From NCBI RefSeq assembly GCF_900103715.1, contig NZ_FNHL01000003.1:186001-250000 (forward strand): a stretch of 64,000 bases of DNA, given 5' to 3'. Below the pieces are notes generated by a model. That model searched no databases and was not told the DNA's origin. It saw only the letters and a list, made by a program, of their open reading frames with translations. Below are positions 23,199 through 30,974 of this stretch, piece by piece. This DNA comes from Halogranum gelatinilyticum (GTDB taxonomy: Archaea; Halobacteriota; Halobacteria; Halobacteriales; Haloferacaceae). Numbering within the stretch: position 1 is the stretch's first letter; every line of letters begins with the position of its first letter. The translations under genes were made by a program, and so were the position numbers.

Positions 23199-24733
23199 TC
23201 GAGATAGCCGAGGTCCGCCAGTCGCTCTTGGACTGCCTCGTCGCGGTTCTCGCTTCCGAGGTCGTCTTCGCGGGTCAGTGCCGCGGGGACGTCGTCGGCA
23301 TCGAGATACGAGAGCTCACCCGGCGAGGCAAGCGTCTCCTCGCGGACGGCACCGTCGAACTCCGGCGACAGCGGGTCGCCGAGGGCGGCCATCACCGTCG
23401 GCAACACGTCGACGATGTTCATCCCCTCAACGGTCGCGCCGCCCGACTCGAACAGCGGGCCGCGGGCGGCGAACAGGCCGCGGTAGCGGTGCTCGTAGTT
23501 GCTCGTCGGACTCGTCACGCCGCCCGTCGGCGACCAGAGCGTCGTCGGAAACAGATGCTGGGCGGGGCGGGCGATGACGTCCGGCGCGTTCGGGCCGGGG
23601 TCCGCGTAGGCCTCTTCGGGCAGGACGACGTCGCGGAAGACCGGCTCGCCGTCATCGGTCGTCAGCGACCGGAGACCGTCGCGAACCTCCCGGCGGAGCG
23701 CGTCGGGGTCGTCGACCTGCGGATGGTCGAACCGGGCGTCGTTGACGTAGATACAGCCGTACCGGACCTGCCACGCCTGCGAGTTCGGATAGTCGATCTG
23801 CGGGCTGGCGGCCGACTCCAGTTTCGAGCCGACCTCGGTGCCCATGATGAGGTTGTGGACCTTGCGGATGACCGAGTAGAGCCGGTCGGAGCGTTTGGCG
23901 ACGGCCTTCGCGGCGTCGACGGCGACGTCGGCCGCGCCGGTGGCGGACGCTTCCTCGACGAAGTAGCCCTCGTCGGCCAGCCACTCGGCGAGATGGATGT
24001 TGGTGTGTTTGTACTCGAAACCGTGGTCACTCATCAGGACGACGTTGTCGGCCTGCTCGGCCAACTGGGCGGTTTTCTCGTCGACGAGTTCGACGAGCTG
24101 CGTGTAGAACTGCTCGCGTTTCGCGTCCGAGGAGAGATTCGAGAGGATGTGACCCGCCCAGTCGGGCGTCGAGAAGAGGACGAAGCCGACGCGGGGGTCG
24201 TAGGTCTCGAACGCCTCCTTCGCGAACCGGTAGCGGTTCGTCGAGATTTCGAGGACGTGGTCGAGATACTTCTCGGGGCGCATCTTCAGGCTGCGGTCGT
24301 GGTCGAGGATGTAGTCGTCGTAGGCGTCGAGGTCCTTCAGATGGTCGGGGACGGCGTCGGCTTTGTCCTTCGCGAGCATCGCCGCGACGAGGTGGGCGTT
24401 GTCGGCGGCGGGGACGCGGCCGACGGAGGCGGGGAGGTTGACGAAGACGGAGTCGTCGAAGAGGTCGTAAGCGGCGGCGTCGGTCGTGTTCGGCTCGCTC
24501 GGGCCGACTTCGTAGTCGGGACCCTGTCGGAGCATATTCGAGACGCCGTGGCTGCCGGGGTCCTTGCCGGTGGCGAAGGAGGTCCACGCCGGAATCGTCG
24601 TCGGCGTGTCGACGCTCATGAGGTGGCCGGAGACACCCTCCTCACGGGTCTCGTTGAGGTACGGGAGGTCGATGTCGAACCGCTCGAGCATGTTGTACGA
24701 GAGGCCATCGAGCCCGACGATGAGCAGTTCCAT
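23195..24733 (-). CDS. alkaline-phosphatase-superfamily phosphodiesterase/phosphatase
   Basis: 512 residues, type I phosphodiesterase/nucleotide-pyrophosphatase type. Metal-binding Asp in LIVGLDGLSYNML, nucleophile Thr46 in DTPTTIPAWTSFATG with GSHGV, and SDHGFEYKHTNIH holding the late Asp and His ligands. It has no signal peptide, so a cytosolic or peripheral location is expected. It ends in LADLGYLE, a tail shared by the other four superfamily members in this locus. The likely role is hydrolysis or transfer of a phospho-group on a lipid-linked or nucleotide sugar; the substrate is unknown. Confidence 0.8.
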   Translation of the reverse strand: MELLIVGLDGLSYNMLERFDIDLPYLNETREEGVSGHLMSVDTPTTIPAWTSFATGKDPGSHGVSNMLRQGPDYEVGPSEPNTTDAAAYDLFDDSVFVNLPASVGRVPAADNAHLVAAMLAKDKADAVPDHLKDLDAYDDYILDHDRSLKMRPEKYLDHVLEISTNRYRFAKEAFETYDPRVGFVLFSTPDWAGHILSNLSSDAKREQFYTQLVELVDEKTAQLAEQADNVVLMSDHGFEYKHTNIHLAEWLADEGYFVEEASATGAADVAVDAAKAVAKRSDRLYSVIRKVHNLIMGTEVGSKLESAASPQIDYPNSQAWQVRYGCIYVNDARFDHPQVDDPDALRREVRDGLRSLTTDDGEPVFRDVVLPEEAYADPGPNAPDVIARPAQHLFPTTLWSPTGGVTSPTSNYEHRYRGLFAARGPLFESGGATVEGMNIVDVLPTVMAALGDPLSPEFDGAVREETLASPGELSYLDADDVPAALTREDDLGSENRDEAVQERLADLGYLE

Positions 24734-24792
24734 TACTGCGGGATACTGGAGCGGCCGTTATGTGGTTTGTGGGTCGGCTTCAGCAGTCGAAC

Positions 24793-26214
24793 TCAGAGAT
24801 ACCCGAGGTCCTGCAGCCGGTCCTGCGTCGCCTCGTCGACGTCCGGCCCGTCGCCAGCGGCCTCGCCCGCTTCGGCGCGCTCTTTGTACGCGGAGATCTC
24901 CTCCTCGAAGAACTCGCTGTCGAAGGCGGCGTAGGGGATGCCCTCCTCGACGCGCTGTTGCCAACACGGTCGGTCGTGGTCGAGTTCGTAGAGCGAACTC
25001 CCACCGAGCGAGTCCCACTCGGCCTTCTCCTCGTCCTCGTAGACGCAGCGGAGCATCCGGTTCCAGTACTCCGGGTCCTCTGGAGGATTCGCGATACTGC
25101 TGCCGATCAACTCGGCGGGAATCCGCTCGTCGAAGACGTCCGGCGTCTCCTCGTGGGCGAGACCGACGAGCAGTTCGCCGAGTCGGAGATGCGAGAAGTA
25201 CTCGTCCTCCTCGGCGTCGTAGTCACAGTCTTCGGGCGGGTTGACGACGTAGAGCGGGACGTGCTGGAGTCCTTCTGACAGGCTGGAGTCGTGGCCGAAC
25301 AGGTAGTCCTCGGCCTCGTAGCCGAGATTCTCGCCGTGGTCCGCCGTAATCACGAACGTCGTCTCTTCGTCGGCGGCGGCCTGCACGTCGTCGATGAACT
25401 CGACAACCTTGCGGTCGAGGTAGTCGATGGCCGCGCTGTACAGCCCGCGGTGGGTCTGTACGTCGGCCATGTTGCGCTCCAGGCCTTCCTCGCCGTCGAA
25501 GTTCAGCTCCCACTTGTCGAAGTCACCGGAGGACCAGGTGTACGAGGCGCTGTGCAGCGAGCGGTCGTAGCCCCAGACGTGCCGCAGCGGCGCGTGGGCG
25601 TCCATGAAGTTCGTGAACAGGAACAGGGGTTCGGGGCTGGCGGAGACGGTCTTGACCCCCTCGCGGGCGATGATGCTCGCCCCCTCGTCGAGGAGTTTCG
25701 GGACGGGGAGCTTGGCGAGCAGTTTGTCGAGTTCGACGGCCGCACCGTTGGCGAGACTCTTCAGCGGGTGGTCGTGCTCCAAGCAGGCCTTCGCGAACGA
25801 GACGAACTTCTTCGGCCCTTCGCCCTTATGTTCGTAGCCGAAGCGGCCGACGTGGATGCCCTCGGGGAACCGGCTGTCGGGCGAGACGTCGCAGAAGTCG
25901 TCGAACATCCGGTCGAAGCCGAATCCAGAAGAGGCGTAGACGTTCGCGGAGACGCCCGTCGTGTAGTGGTCAGGGAGGTCCGCGAGGAAGGTGTCCTCCT
26001 TGGCGATGCCGGAGAAGTCGCGGTTGTGGTCGTGGACGCCGTGGACGGACGGCAGTTCGCCGGTCATCATGCTCGCGTGGCTCGGGATGGACCACGAGCT
26101 GGCGGCGCGACACTGTTCGAAGGAGACCTCGGCACGCTCCTGGATGCGGGGGGCGTACTCGTCGAAGAAGTCCTTGCGGACCGTGTCGAGGCAGATGAGG
26201 ACGACGTTTCGCAT
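24793..26214 (-). CDS. sulfatase-superfamily protein (no CxPxR formylglycine motif)
   Basis: 473 residues. LICLDTVRKDFFDEY is the N-terminal metal region, WSIPSHASMMTGELPSVHGV the nucleophile region and ITADHGENLGYEAEDYLFGH the late ligand region. At the sulfatase CxPxR position it reads S42-I-P-S-H46, so neither the Cys for formylglycine nor the Arg is present, and Ser is the probable nucleophile. This is closer to phosphoglycerol or phosphoethanolamine transferases than to true sulfatases, though sulfate esters cannot be excluded. No signal peptide. It ends in QDLGYL. Confidence 0.75.
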   Translation of the reverse strand: MRNVVLICLDTVRKDFFDEYAPRIQERAEVSFEQCRAASSWSIPSHASMMTGELPSVHGVHDHNRDFSGIAKEDTFLADLPDHYTTGVSANVYASSGFGFDRMFDDFCDVSPDSRFPEGIHVGRFGYEHKGEGPKKFVSFAKACLEHDHPLKSLANGAAVELDKLLAKLPVPKLLDEGASIIAREGVKTVSASPEPLFLFTNFMDAHAPLRHVWGYDRSLHSASYTWSSGDFDKWELNFDGEEGLERNMADVQTHRGLYSAAIDYLDRKVVEFIDDVQAAADEETTFVITADHGENLGYEAEDYLFGHDSSLSEGLQHVPLYVVNPPEDCDYDAEEDEYFSHLRLGELLVGLAHEETPDVFDERIPAELIGSSIANPPEDPEYWNRMLRCVYEDEEKAEWDSLGGSSLYELDHDRPCWQQRVEEGIPYAAFDSEFFEEEISAYKERAEAGEAAGDGPDVDEATQDRLQDLGYL

Positions 26215-26238
26215 TAGTCTGAGCGTCGGCTAGTGGAT

Positions 26239-26247
26239 GTATAAATC
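26239..26247 (-). promoter_or_regulatory. TATA-like box of the sulfatase-like gene at 24793
   Basis: TTTATACAT on the minus strand, centred 29 bases before the ATG at 26214. Confidence 0.5.
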
Positions 26248-26577
26248 ACGTGGACCCTGTTCTGTGAAAGAGAGATTGTTGGGCTTCGGATCGTTGCTGA
26301 CGGCATCTCGAAAGCCCACGTGCTCTCGACTCCCGCGCCTCGCAGTGCTCCTCGTTCCTTCCAGTCACTGCGGTGCTTACTTCGGCGGAGCTCGTCGAGA
26401 GTACGTCCTCTTTCTGTCCCACCCGACAGCAGCCACAGCCTCCCCAACCGATTCGCTCACTCGCGGTGCTCGTTCGCTCATCCCTCGCGTGAGAGTACGC
26501 GCCGACGAGACGGCGCGAAGCCACGCGCCACGTGGTGTGTGTCGTCGTCGCGCTCGAACCACCTCCCCGAAACCCAC
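26248..26577. other. 330-base stretch without a supported gene
   Basis: Between two divergent promoters. No reading frame looks coding. Three short related pieces occur: CTCGCAGTGCTCCTCGTTCC near 26339, CACTGCGGTGCTTAC near 26366 and CTCGCGGTGCTCGTTCGC near 26460. Similar GTGCTCGTTCGCTCA strings are frequent in haloarchaeal intergenic DNA, so this may be a decayed spacer or a non-coding RNA; I cannot tell which. Confidence 0.3.
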
Positions 26578-26588
26578 GATACTTAAAC
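26578..26588 (+). promoter_or_regulatory. TATA-like box of the SDR gene
   Basis: GATACTTAAAC, about 30 bases before the GTG start at 26613. Confidence 0.45.
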
Positions 26589-26612
26589 GAGACGAGCGAC
26601 CACAGGGAGCAC

Positions 26613-27446
26613 GTGAACAAGGTCGTCCTCGTCACCGGCTGTGACTCCGGCATCGGCTACGCGACAGCCGAGCGGTTCGCCCGCGCCGGGTGGACCGTCT
26701 ACGCCACCGGTCTCGACGAGGACGCGCTCGCGCCCCTGACCGACCTCGGCTGCAAGACCCGCGAACTCGACGTGCGCTGGCCCGGACAGGCCGAACGCGT
26801 CGTCGCCGAGATTCTGACCGAGGCGGGCCACATCGACGTGCTGGTCAACAACGCCGGAATCGGCGTGACAGGCGCGCTGGAGGACGTCCCGCCGTCGAGC
26901 GTCGGCGCGGGCTTCGCCGTCAACGCCACCGGCGTCCACCGCGTGACTCGGGCCGTGTTGCCCGCGATGCGCGAACGCGGCCGGGGGCGAATCGTCACCG
27001 TCTCCAGCGTGACCGCGCGGTGGCCGCTGCCGGGCATGGGCGGCTACACCGCCTCGAAACACGCGGTCGACGGGCTGATGGACGTGCTCCGCGTCGAGAC
27101 GCGGCCGCACGACGTCGACGTCGTCCTCGTCGAACCCGGCGTGACCCGGACGGGGTTCATGGAAACGGCGATGACAACCGTCGCAGGTCGCCGAGAGACG
27201 ACGCAGGGCTACGACGACCTCTACCGGATGCTCGCCTTCTGGCTGCCGCTGCTCGCGCGGACGGGCAGCGGCCCCGACGACGTCGCCGACGCGGTGCTGA
27301 CGGCGGCGACGGCCGAGAACCCCAAGCGACGCTATCCGGTGGGATGGCAGGGACGCGTGTTCTCGGCGGCGAGCCATCTTCCCGCGAGCGTCCGCGACCG
27401 GCTCTGGTCGGTCGCGGGATTCGTCGCGCGGCTCGCTGACAGATAA
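26613..27446 (+). CDS. short-chain dehydrogenase/reductase
   Basis: 277 residues, classical SDR. VLVTGCDSGIGYATAERFA is the cofactor loop (TGxxxGIG), VLVNNAGIGV the NNAG motif, TVSSVTAR the catalytic Ser and YTASKHAV the YxxxK pair. A YATGLDEDAL stretch after strand 2 hints at the NAD(P) choice but does not settle it. The GTG at 26613 was preferred because a TATA-like box lies 30 bases upstream and the cofactor loop must be close to the start. Its position inside the glycosylation locus allows a role in sugar or lipid reduction, but that is not shown. Confidence 0.85.
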   Translation: MNKVVLVTGCDSGIGYATAERFARAGWTVYATGLDEDALAPLTDLGCKTRELDVRWPGQAERVVAEILTEAGHIDVLVNNAGIGVTGALEDVPPSSVGAGFAVNATGVHRVTRAVLPAMRERGRGRIVTVSSVTARWPLPGMGGYTASKHAVDGLMDVLRVETRPHDVDVVLVEPGVTRTGFMETAMTTVAGRRETTQGYDDLYRMLAFWLPLLARTGSGPDDVADAVLTAATAENPKRRYPVGWQGRVFSAASHLPASVRDRLWSVAGFVARLADR

Positions 27447-27472
27447 GGAGCGAGAAAGCGGGGTCTGGCCGA

Positions 27473-28372
27473 CTACTCCATGTAGCCGAGATCCTTCAGA
27501 TGCTGGACCGGCGTGTCCGAACTGGCTGCCCGCTCGTCGGCCGCGACCGCCTCGTCAAGCTGGCCCGCCAGCCACTCGCGGACGTCGTACACCGAGTCGG
27601 GGAGCGGGCCGTCGACCCCCTCCGCCGAGACGAACGCCTCGAAGCTGTGGGTGCCCGGCTCCTCGTCGTCGAGCCAGCCGACCTGCATCCCGTGGTCCGA
27701 GAGGACGACGAGCCGGTCGACCCGCTCGCGGAGATAGCCCACCTGCTCGTCGATCCACTCGTAGGTCTCGCGGTACCGCGCCTCGCGCTCGGCGTAGGTG
27801 TGGCCCATGATGTCGACGACGTGCGAGTGGACGCCCGCGATGGGAACGTCCCACTCGCTGGCGACGGCGAGCCAGCCCAACTCCTCGCCCGCGAAGCCGG
27901 TGAGTTCGCGTTCGAGCCGCTCTTCGGTGATGTCGCCGCTGCTCGCGAGTGCCATCAGTCGCCACGCCTCGCGGACGTGGTCGGCGGGCGTGATTCCCGG
28001 CCAGTAGCGGACGACGCCGTCCTCGAAGACGTGGCTGGCGTCCGTCTGGGCCATCGACCGCTCTTCGCCGGCGCGTTGGAAGGGCTTGCCGAGCGTCGAG
28101 CGCACCTCGCGCGGGAGATACTGCGTCACCTTGCTCGCGGCGCGGAGGGCGGGGTTCTCCCACTCGTTTGCGTCGCCGACGACGCCGTGTTCGTCGGGCG
28201 CGAGACCGGTGGCGACGGTCGGCCACACCTCCATCGTCCGCGGGAACTCGAGGCTGTGGGCGTAGGTCTCCAGTTTCGCGTGGTCGTCGAGCAGCAGGTT
28301 CTCACAGTCCCACTCGCGAGCCAACCGCACGTCGACGGCGTCGAGCGCGAGGACTGCGACGGTGTCGGTCAT
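27473..28372 (-). CDS. alkaline-phosphatase-superfamily protein
   Basis: 299 residues. VAVLALDAVDVRLAREWD is the first metal strand, FPRTMEVWPTVATGLAPDEHG the nucleophile region (Thr46 expected), VHSHVVDIMGHTYAER and VVLSDHGMQVGWL the other metal ligands. It is compact, close to a minimal type-I phosphodiesterase core without the usual cap domain, and ends in LKDLGYME. Cytosolic by lack of a signal. It is divergent from the arylsulfotransferase-like gene, so the two may share control. Confidence 0.75.
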   Translation of the reverse strand: MTDTVAVLALDAVDVRLAREWDCENLLLDDHAKLETYAHSLEFPRTMEVWPTVATGLAPDEHGVVGDANEWENPALRAASKVTQYLPREVRSTLGKPFQRAGEERSMAQTDASHVFEDGVVRYWPGITPADHVREAWRLMALASSGDITEERLERELTGFAGEELGWLAVASEWDVPIAGVHSHVVDIMGHTYAEREARYRETYEWIDEQVGYLRERVDRLVVLSDHGMQVGWLDDEEPGTHSFEAFVSAEGVDGPLPDSVYDVREWLAGQLDEAVAADERAASSDTPVQHLKDLGYME

Positions 28373-28396
28373 TGCCTCCGAGTCGCCGCGCCGGGG

Positions 28397-28406
28397 AGTT
28401 ATATCG
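28397..28406 (-). promoter_or_regulatory. TATA-like box of the phosphatase-like gene at 27473
   Basis: CGATATAACT on the minus strand, 30 bases before the ATG at 28372. Confidence 0.5.
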
Positions 28407-28516
28407 TTCGCTCGGCGGGCTGGGGGCCCCACAGCCGAGACAGCCCCGTCGGCACGACGGTCGGAACTGTGTCACAATCACAATCTACAACTGTCTGCCA
28501 TCGATTCTCATTCGTA

Positions 28517-29893
28517 ATGCCCTCTAAACGGACCTATCGCATCGTCTTCCTCGCCCTCCTCGTCGTCTCCTCGGGGTTCCTCCTGAACGGATATCTGACC
28601 TCGACCGCGCGCGGCGGCGAGGCGGAACTCGCCCAGCAGGCATCGTTGCCCGCAGGCGAGCGCGACGCCGTCGCCGCCGAGCGCGACGGGATGACCGTCA
28701 TCACCACGTCGTCGCGGCCGGGTAGTCAGGCCGAACTCGTCGCGTTCAACCCCAACGGGACGGTCGCGTACTACAACAGTTCGTTCCGCAAGTTCTTCGA
28801 CGTCGACCCCGTTGTCGGCACCGACCGGACCGTCGAGTACGTCGCCACGAAGAACCTCCCGAAGGCGAAATGTCCCGTCGAAGCCGCCCGCGAGGAGTGT
28901 ATCCTGAACAGCGTCGTCCGGGTCAACGTCTCGACGGGGACCGAGGAGGTCGTCTACAGCCACGTGACTCACAAGGACTGGCACGACGTCGACCGTCTCG
29001 GCCCGCACCGCCTGCTCGTCGCCGACATTGCCGAGGACCAGGTCTTCGTCGTCAACACCACGAGCGGGATGCAGGAACTCGCCTGGGACGCCCAAGAGGA
29101 CTTCCCGATCAAAGGTGGCGGCTTCTATCCGAGCGACTGGACGCACATGAACGACGTCGAGCACCTCGACGACGGCCGCATCATGGTCGGGCTGCGGAAC
29201 CAAGACCAGGTCGTCTTCCTCCACCCCGAACAGGGGATGCAGGAGGAATGGACGCTCGGGAGCGAGAACAACCACGACGTGCTCTACGAGCAGCACAACC
29301 CAGACTTCATCCCGGCCGACCAGGGCGGTCCCGCAGTCCTCGTCGCCGACTCGGAGAACGGCCGCGTCATCGAATACCAGCGGACCGACGAGGGGACGTG
29401 GGAGGCCTCGTGGGCCTGGGCCGACAGCGAACTCCAGTGGCCGCGTGACGCCGACCGGATGCCCAACGGCCACACGCTCATCACCGACTCCAACGGCAAC
29501 CGCGTCCTCGAAATTAATCAGGCGGGCGACGTGGTCTGGAGCGTCTCCGTCGACACGCCGTACGAGGCCGAACGGCTGAACACGCCGGACGAGAGCGGGG
29601 GTGGCGAGACCGCCCAGGAGCTTGGTCTCGAACCGCGCGGTGACACGGGAGCCGTCGAGTCGACCGGCGAGGAGGAGCAACGCCACACCAACCCCTCCCG
29701 ACAGCTGTGGAACCTCATCCAGGGGCTCGTCCCGAGTCTCATCGTCAACGGCGTCGTCTTCATCATGCCCGCGTGGGTCGGCTTCCGCGACGTGCTGACT
29801 GTCGTCGGCATGGGCGGCATCGCCTTCGTCTGGGCCGTCGCCGAGTTCCGGTGGTCGGCGTGGGAAGTGCAGTCGCCGCTCCGCCGTCGGTAA
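28517..29893 (+). CDS. arylsulfotransferase-like membrane protein (beta-propeller)
   Basis: 458 residues. An N-terminal membrane helix (about 7-27) leads to an extracytoplasmic beta-propeller with recurrent blades (MNDVEHLDDGRIMVGLRNQD, WPRDADRMPNGHTLITDSNG), the pattern of ASST/PQQ-like proteins; two more membrane helices close the protein (about 405-450). Bacterial ASSTs move sulfate from an aryl sulfate donor to an acceptor through a His; NNHDVLYEQHNPDF offers candidates. Lying among glycosylation enzymes it may transfer sulfate to an exported glycan. That is inference; a structural propeller role is also possible. Confidence 0.7.
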   Translation: MPSKRTYRIVFLALLVVSSGFLLNGYLTSTARGGEAELAQQASLPAGERDAVAAERDGMTVITTSSRPGSQAELVAFNPNGTVAYYNSSFRKFFDVDPVVGTDRTVEYVATKNLPKAKCPVEAAREECILNSVVRVNVSTGTEEVVYSHVTHKDWHDVDRLGPHRLLVADIAEDQVFVVNTTSGMQELAWDAQEDFPIKGGGFYPSDWTHMNDVEHLDDGRIMVGLRNQDQVVFLHPEQGMQEEWTLGSENNHDVLYEQHNPDFIPADQGGPAVLVADSENGRVIEYQRTDEGTWEASWAWADSELQWPRDADRMPNGHTLITDSNGNRVLEINQAGDVVWSVSVDTPYEAERLNTPDESGGGETAQELGLEPRGDTGAVESTGEEEQRHTNPSRQLWNLIQGLVPSLIVNGVVFIMPAWVGFRDVLTVVGMGGIAFVWAVAEFRWSAWEVQSPLRRR

Positions 29894-29976
29894 GAGCGGC
29901 AAGAGAGCGAAGAGAAAGAAGAGAGAGCAGACTTTTGTCCTCGGGTCGTGCGTCCTACACTAATGAGAGGGTCCCG

Positions 29977-30972
29977 ATGAGTCTGACAGAGACGGTCTCC
30001 TACGTCGTCGACGGCCTTCGCGAGAGCTACGACGACCCCTACTGGTGGCGCGAGCGGGTCTTCGAGTTCCTGGTCGGTCCCTTCCACACGAACGTCTATC
30101 CCGGCCGCGGCGGGTCGGTTCGCGTGATGGACGAGGACTGGGACACGCTCGTCGTCCTCGACGCCTGTCGCGAGGACCTGTTCACCGAGCGCGCGAGCGT
30201 CACCGACTACGACGACTACCGAACCGTCACGAGCAGGGGGAGCACGACCCGCGAGTGGGTCCGCCAGAACTTCGCGGGCGGCGACTTCGGCGACACGGTC
30301 TACGTCACCTCGAACCCCTACGTCTCACGGGAGGCGGGCGACGCCTTCCACGAGCTGATCGAGTGCTGGATGACCGACTTCGACGACGAGCGCAAGACTG
30401 TTCCGCCGGAGGCCGTCGTCGACGCCGCCAAGCGCGCCCACGAGGAGTATCCCGACAAGCGCGTCATCGTCCACTTCATGCAGCCGCACCATCCCTTCAT
30501 CGGCGAGCGCGAGCTGACGTTCGCGGGGTGGCAGATCGAGGGCGAGAGTCACGGTAGTGAGAGCGAGGAGAGTAGCGACAGCGACGACAGCGAACCGACA
30601 GAACGCCAGCGTCCCTACACCCCGTGGGACGCCCTCTGGATGGGTCGCGTCTCGAAAGACGACCTCTGGGACGCCTACGGCGACAATCTGACGCTCGCGC
30701 TCGACGCCGTCGACGACCTCCTCGACGACATCGAGGGCCGCGTCGCCATCACGTCGGACCACGGCAATATGCTCGGCGAGCGTACCTTCCCGCTCCCGCT
30801 GCGGGTCTATGGCCATCCGAAAGGAATCAGAAACGAGGAACTGGTCGAGGTGCCGTGGGCCGTCAGAGACGTCGGCCCGCGCCGGACGATCCGTACCGGC
30901 GAGACGCGCTCCGTGACGGACTCGAACGAGGACGACCTCGAAGACCGACTGGCCGACCTCGGATACGTCTGA
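29977..30972 (+). CDS. alkaline-phosphatase-superfamily protein (sulfatase-like, haloarchaeal type)
   Basis: 331 residues. DTLVVLDACREDLF is the N-terminal metal region, TSRGSTTREWVRQNF replaces the usual nucleophile motif (Ser or Thr in RGSTT), HFMQPHHPFIG and AITSDHGNMLGE supply later ligands. A Ser/Asp/Glu-rich insert (about 191-206) looks like a halophilic surface loop. It ends in LADLGYV. It is followed two bases after its stop by a second sulfatase-like gene, so the two are an operon. Substrate unknown; its company suggests an ester on a glycan or glycolipid. Confidence 0.7.
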   Translation: MSLTETVSYVVDGLRESYDDPYWWRERVFEFLVGPFHTNVYPGRGGSVRVMDEDWDTLVVLDACREDLFTERASVTDYDDYRTVTSRGSTTREWVRQNFAGGDFGDTVYVTSNPYVSREAGDAFHELIECWMTDFDDERKTVPPEAVVDAAKRAHEEYPDKRVIVHFMQPHHPFIGERELTFAGWQIEGESHGSESEESSDSDDSEPTERQRPYTPWDALWMGRVSKDDLWDAYGDNLTLALDAVDDLLDDIEGRVAITSDHGNMLGERTFPLPLRVYGHPKGIRNEELVEVPWAVRDVGPRRTIRTGETRSVTDSNEDDLEDRLADLGYV

Positions 30973-30974
30973 CC

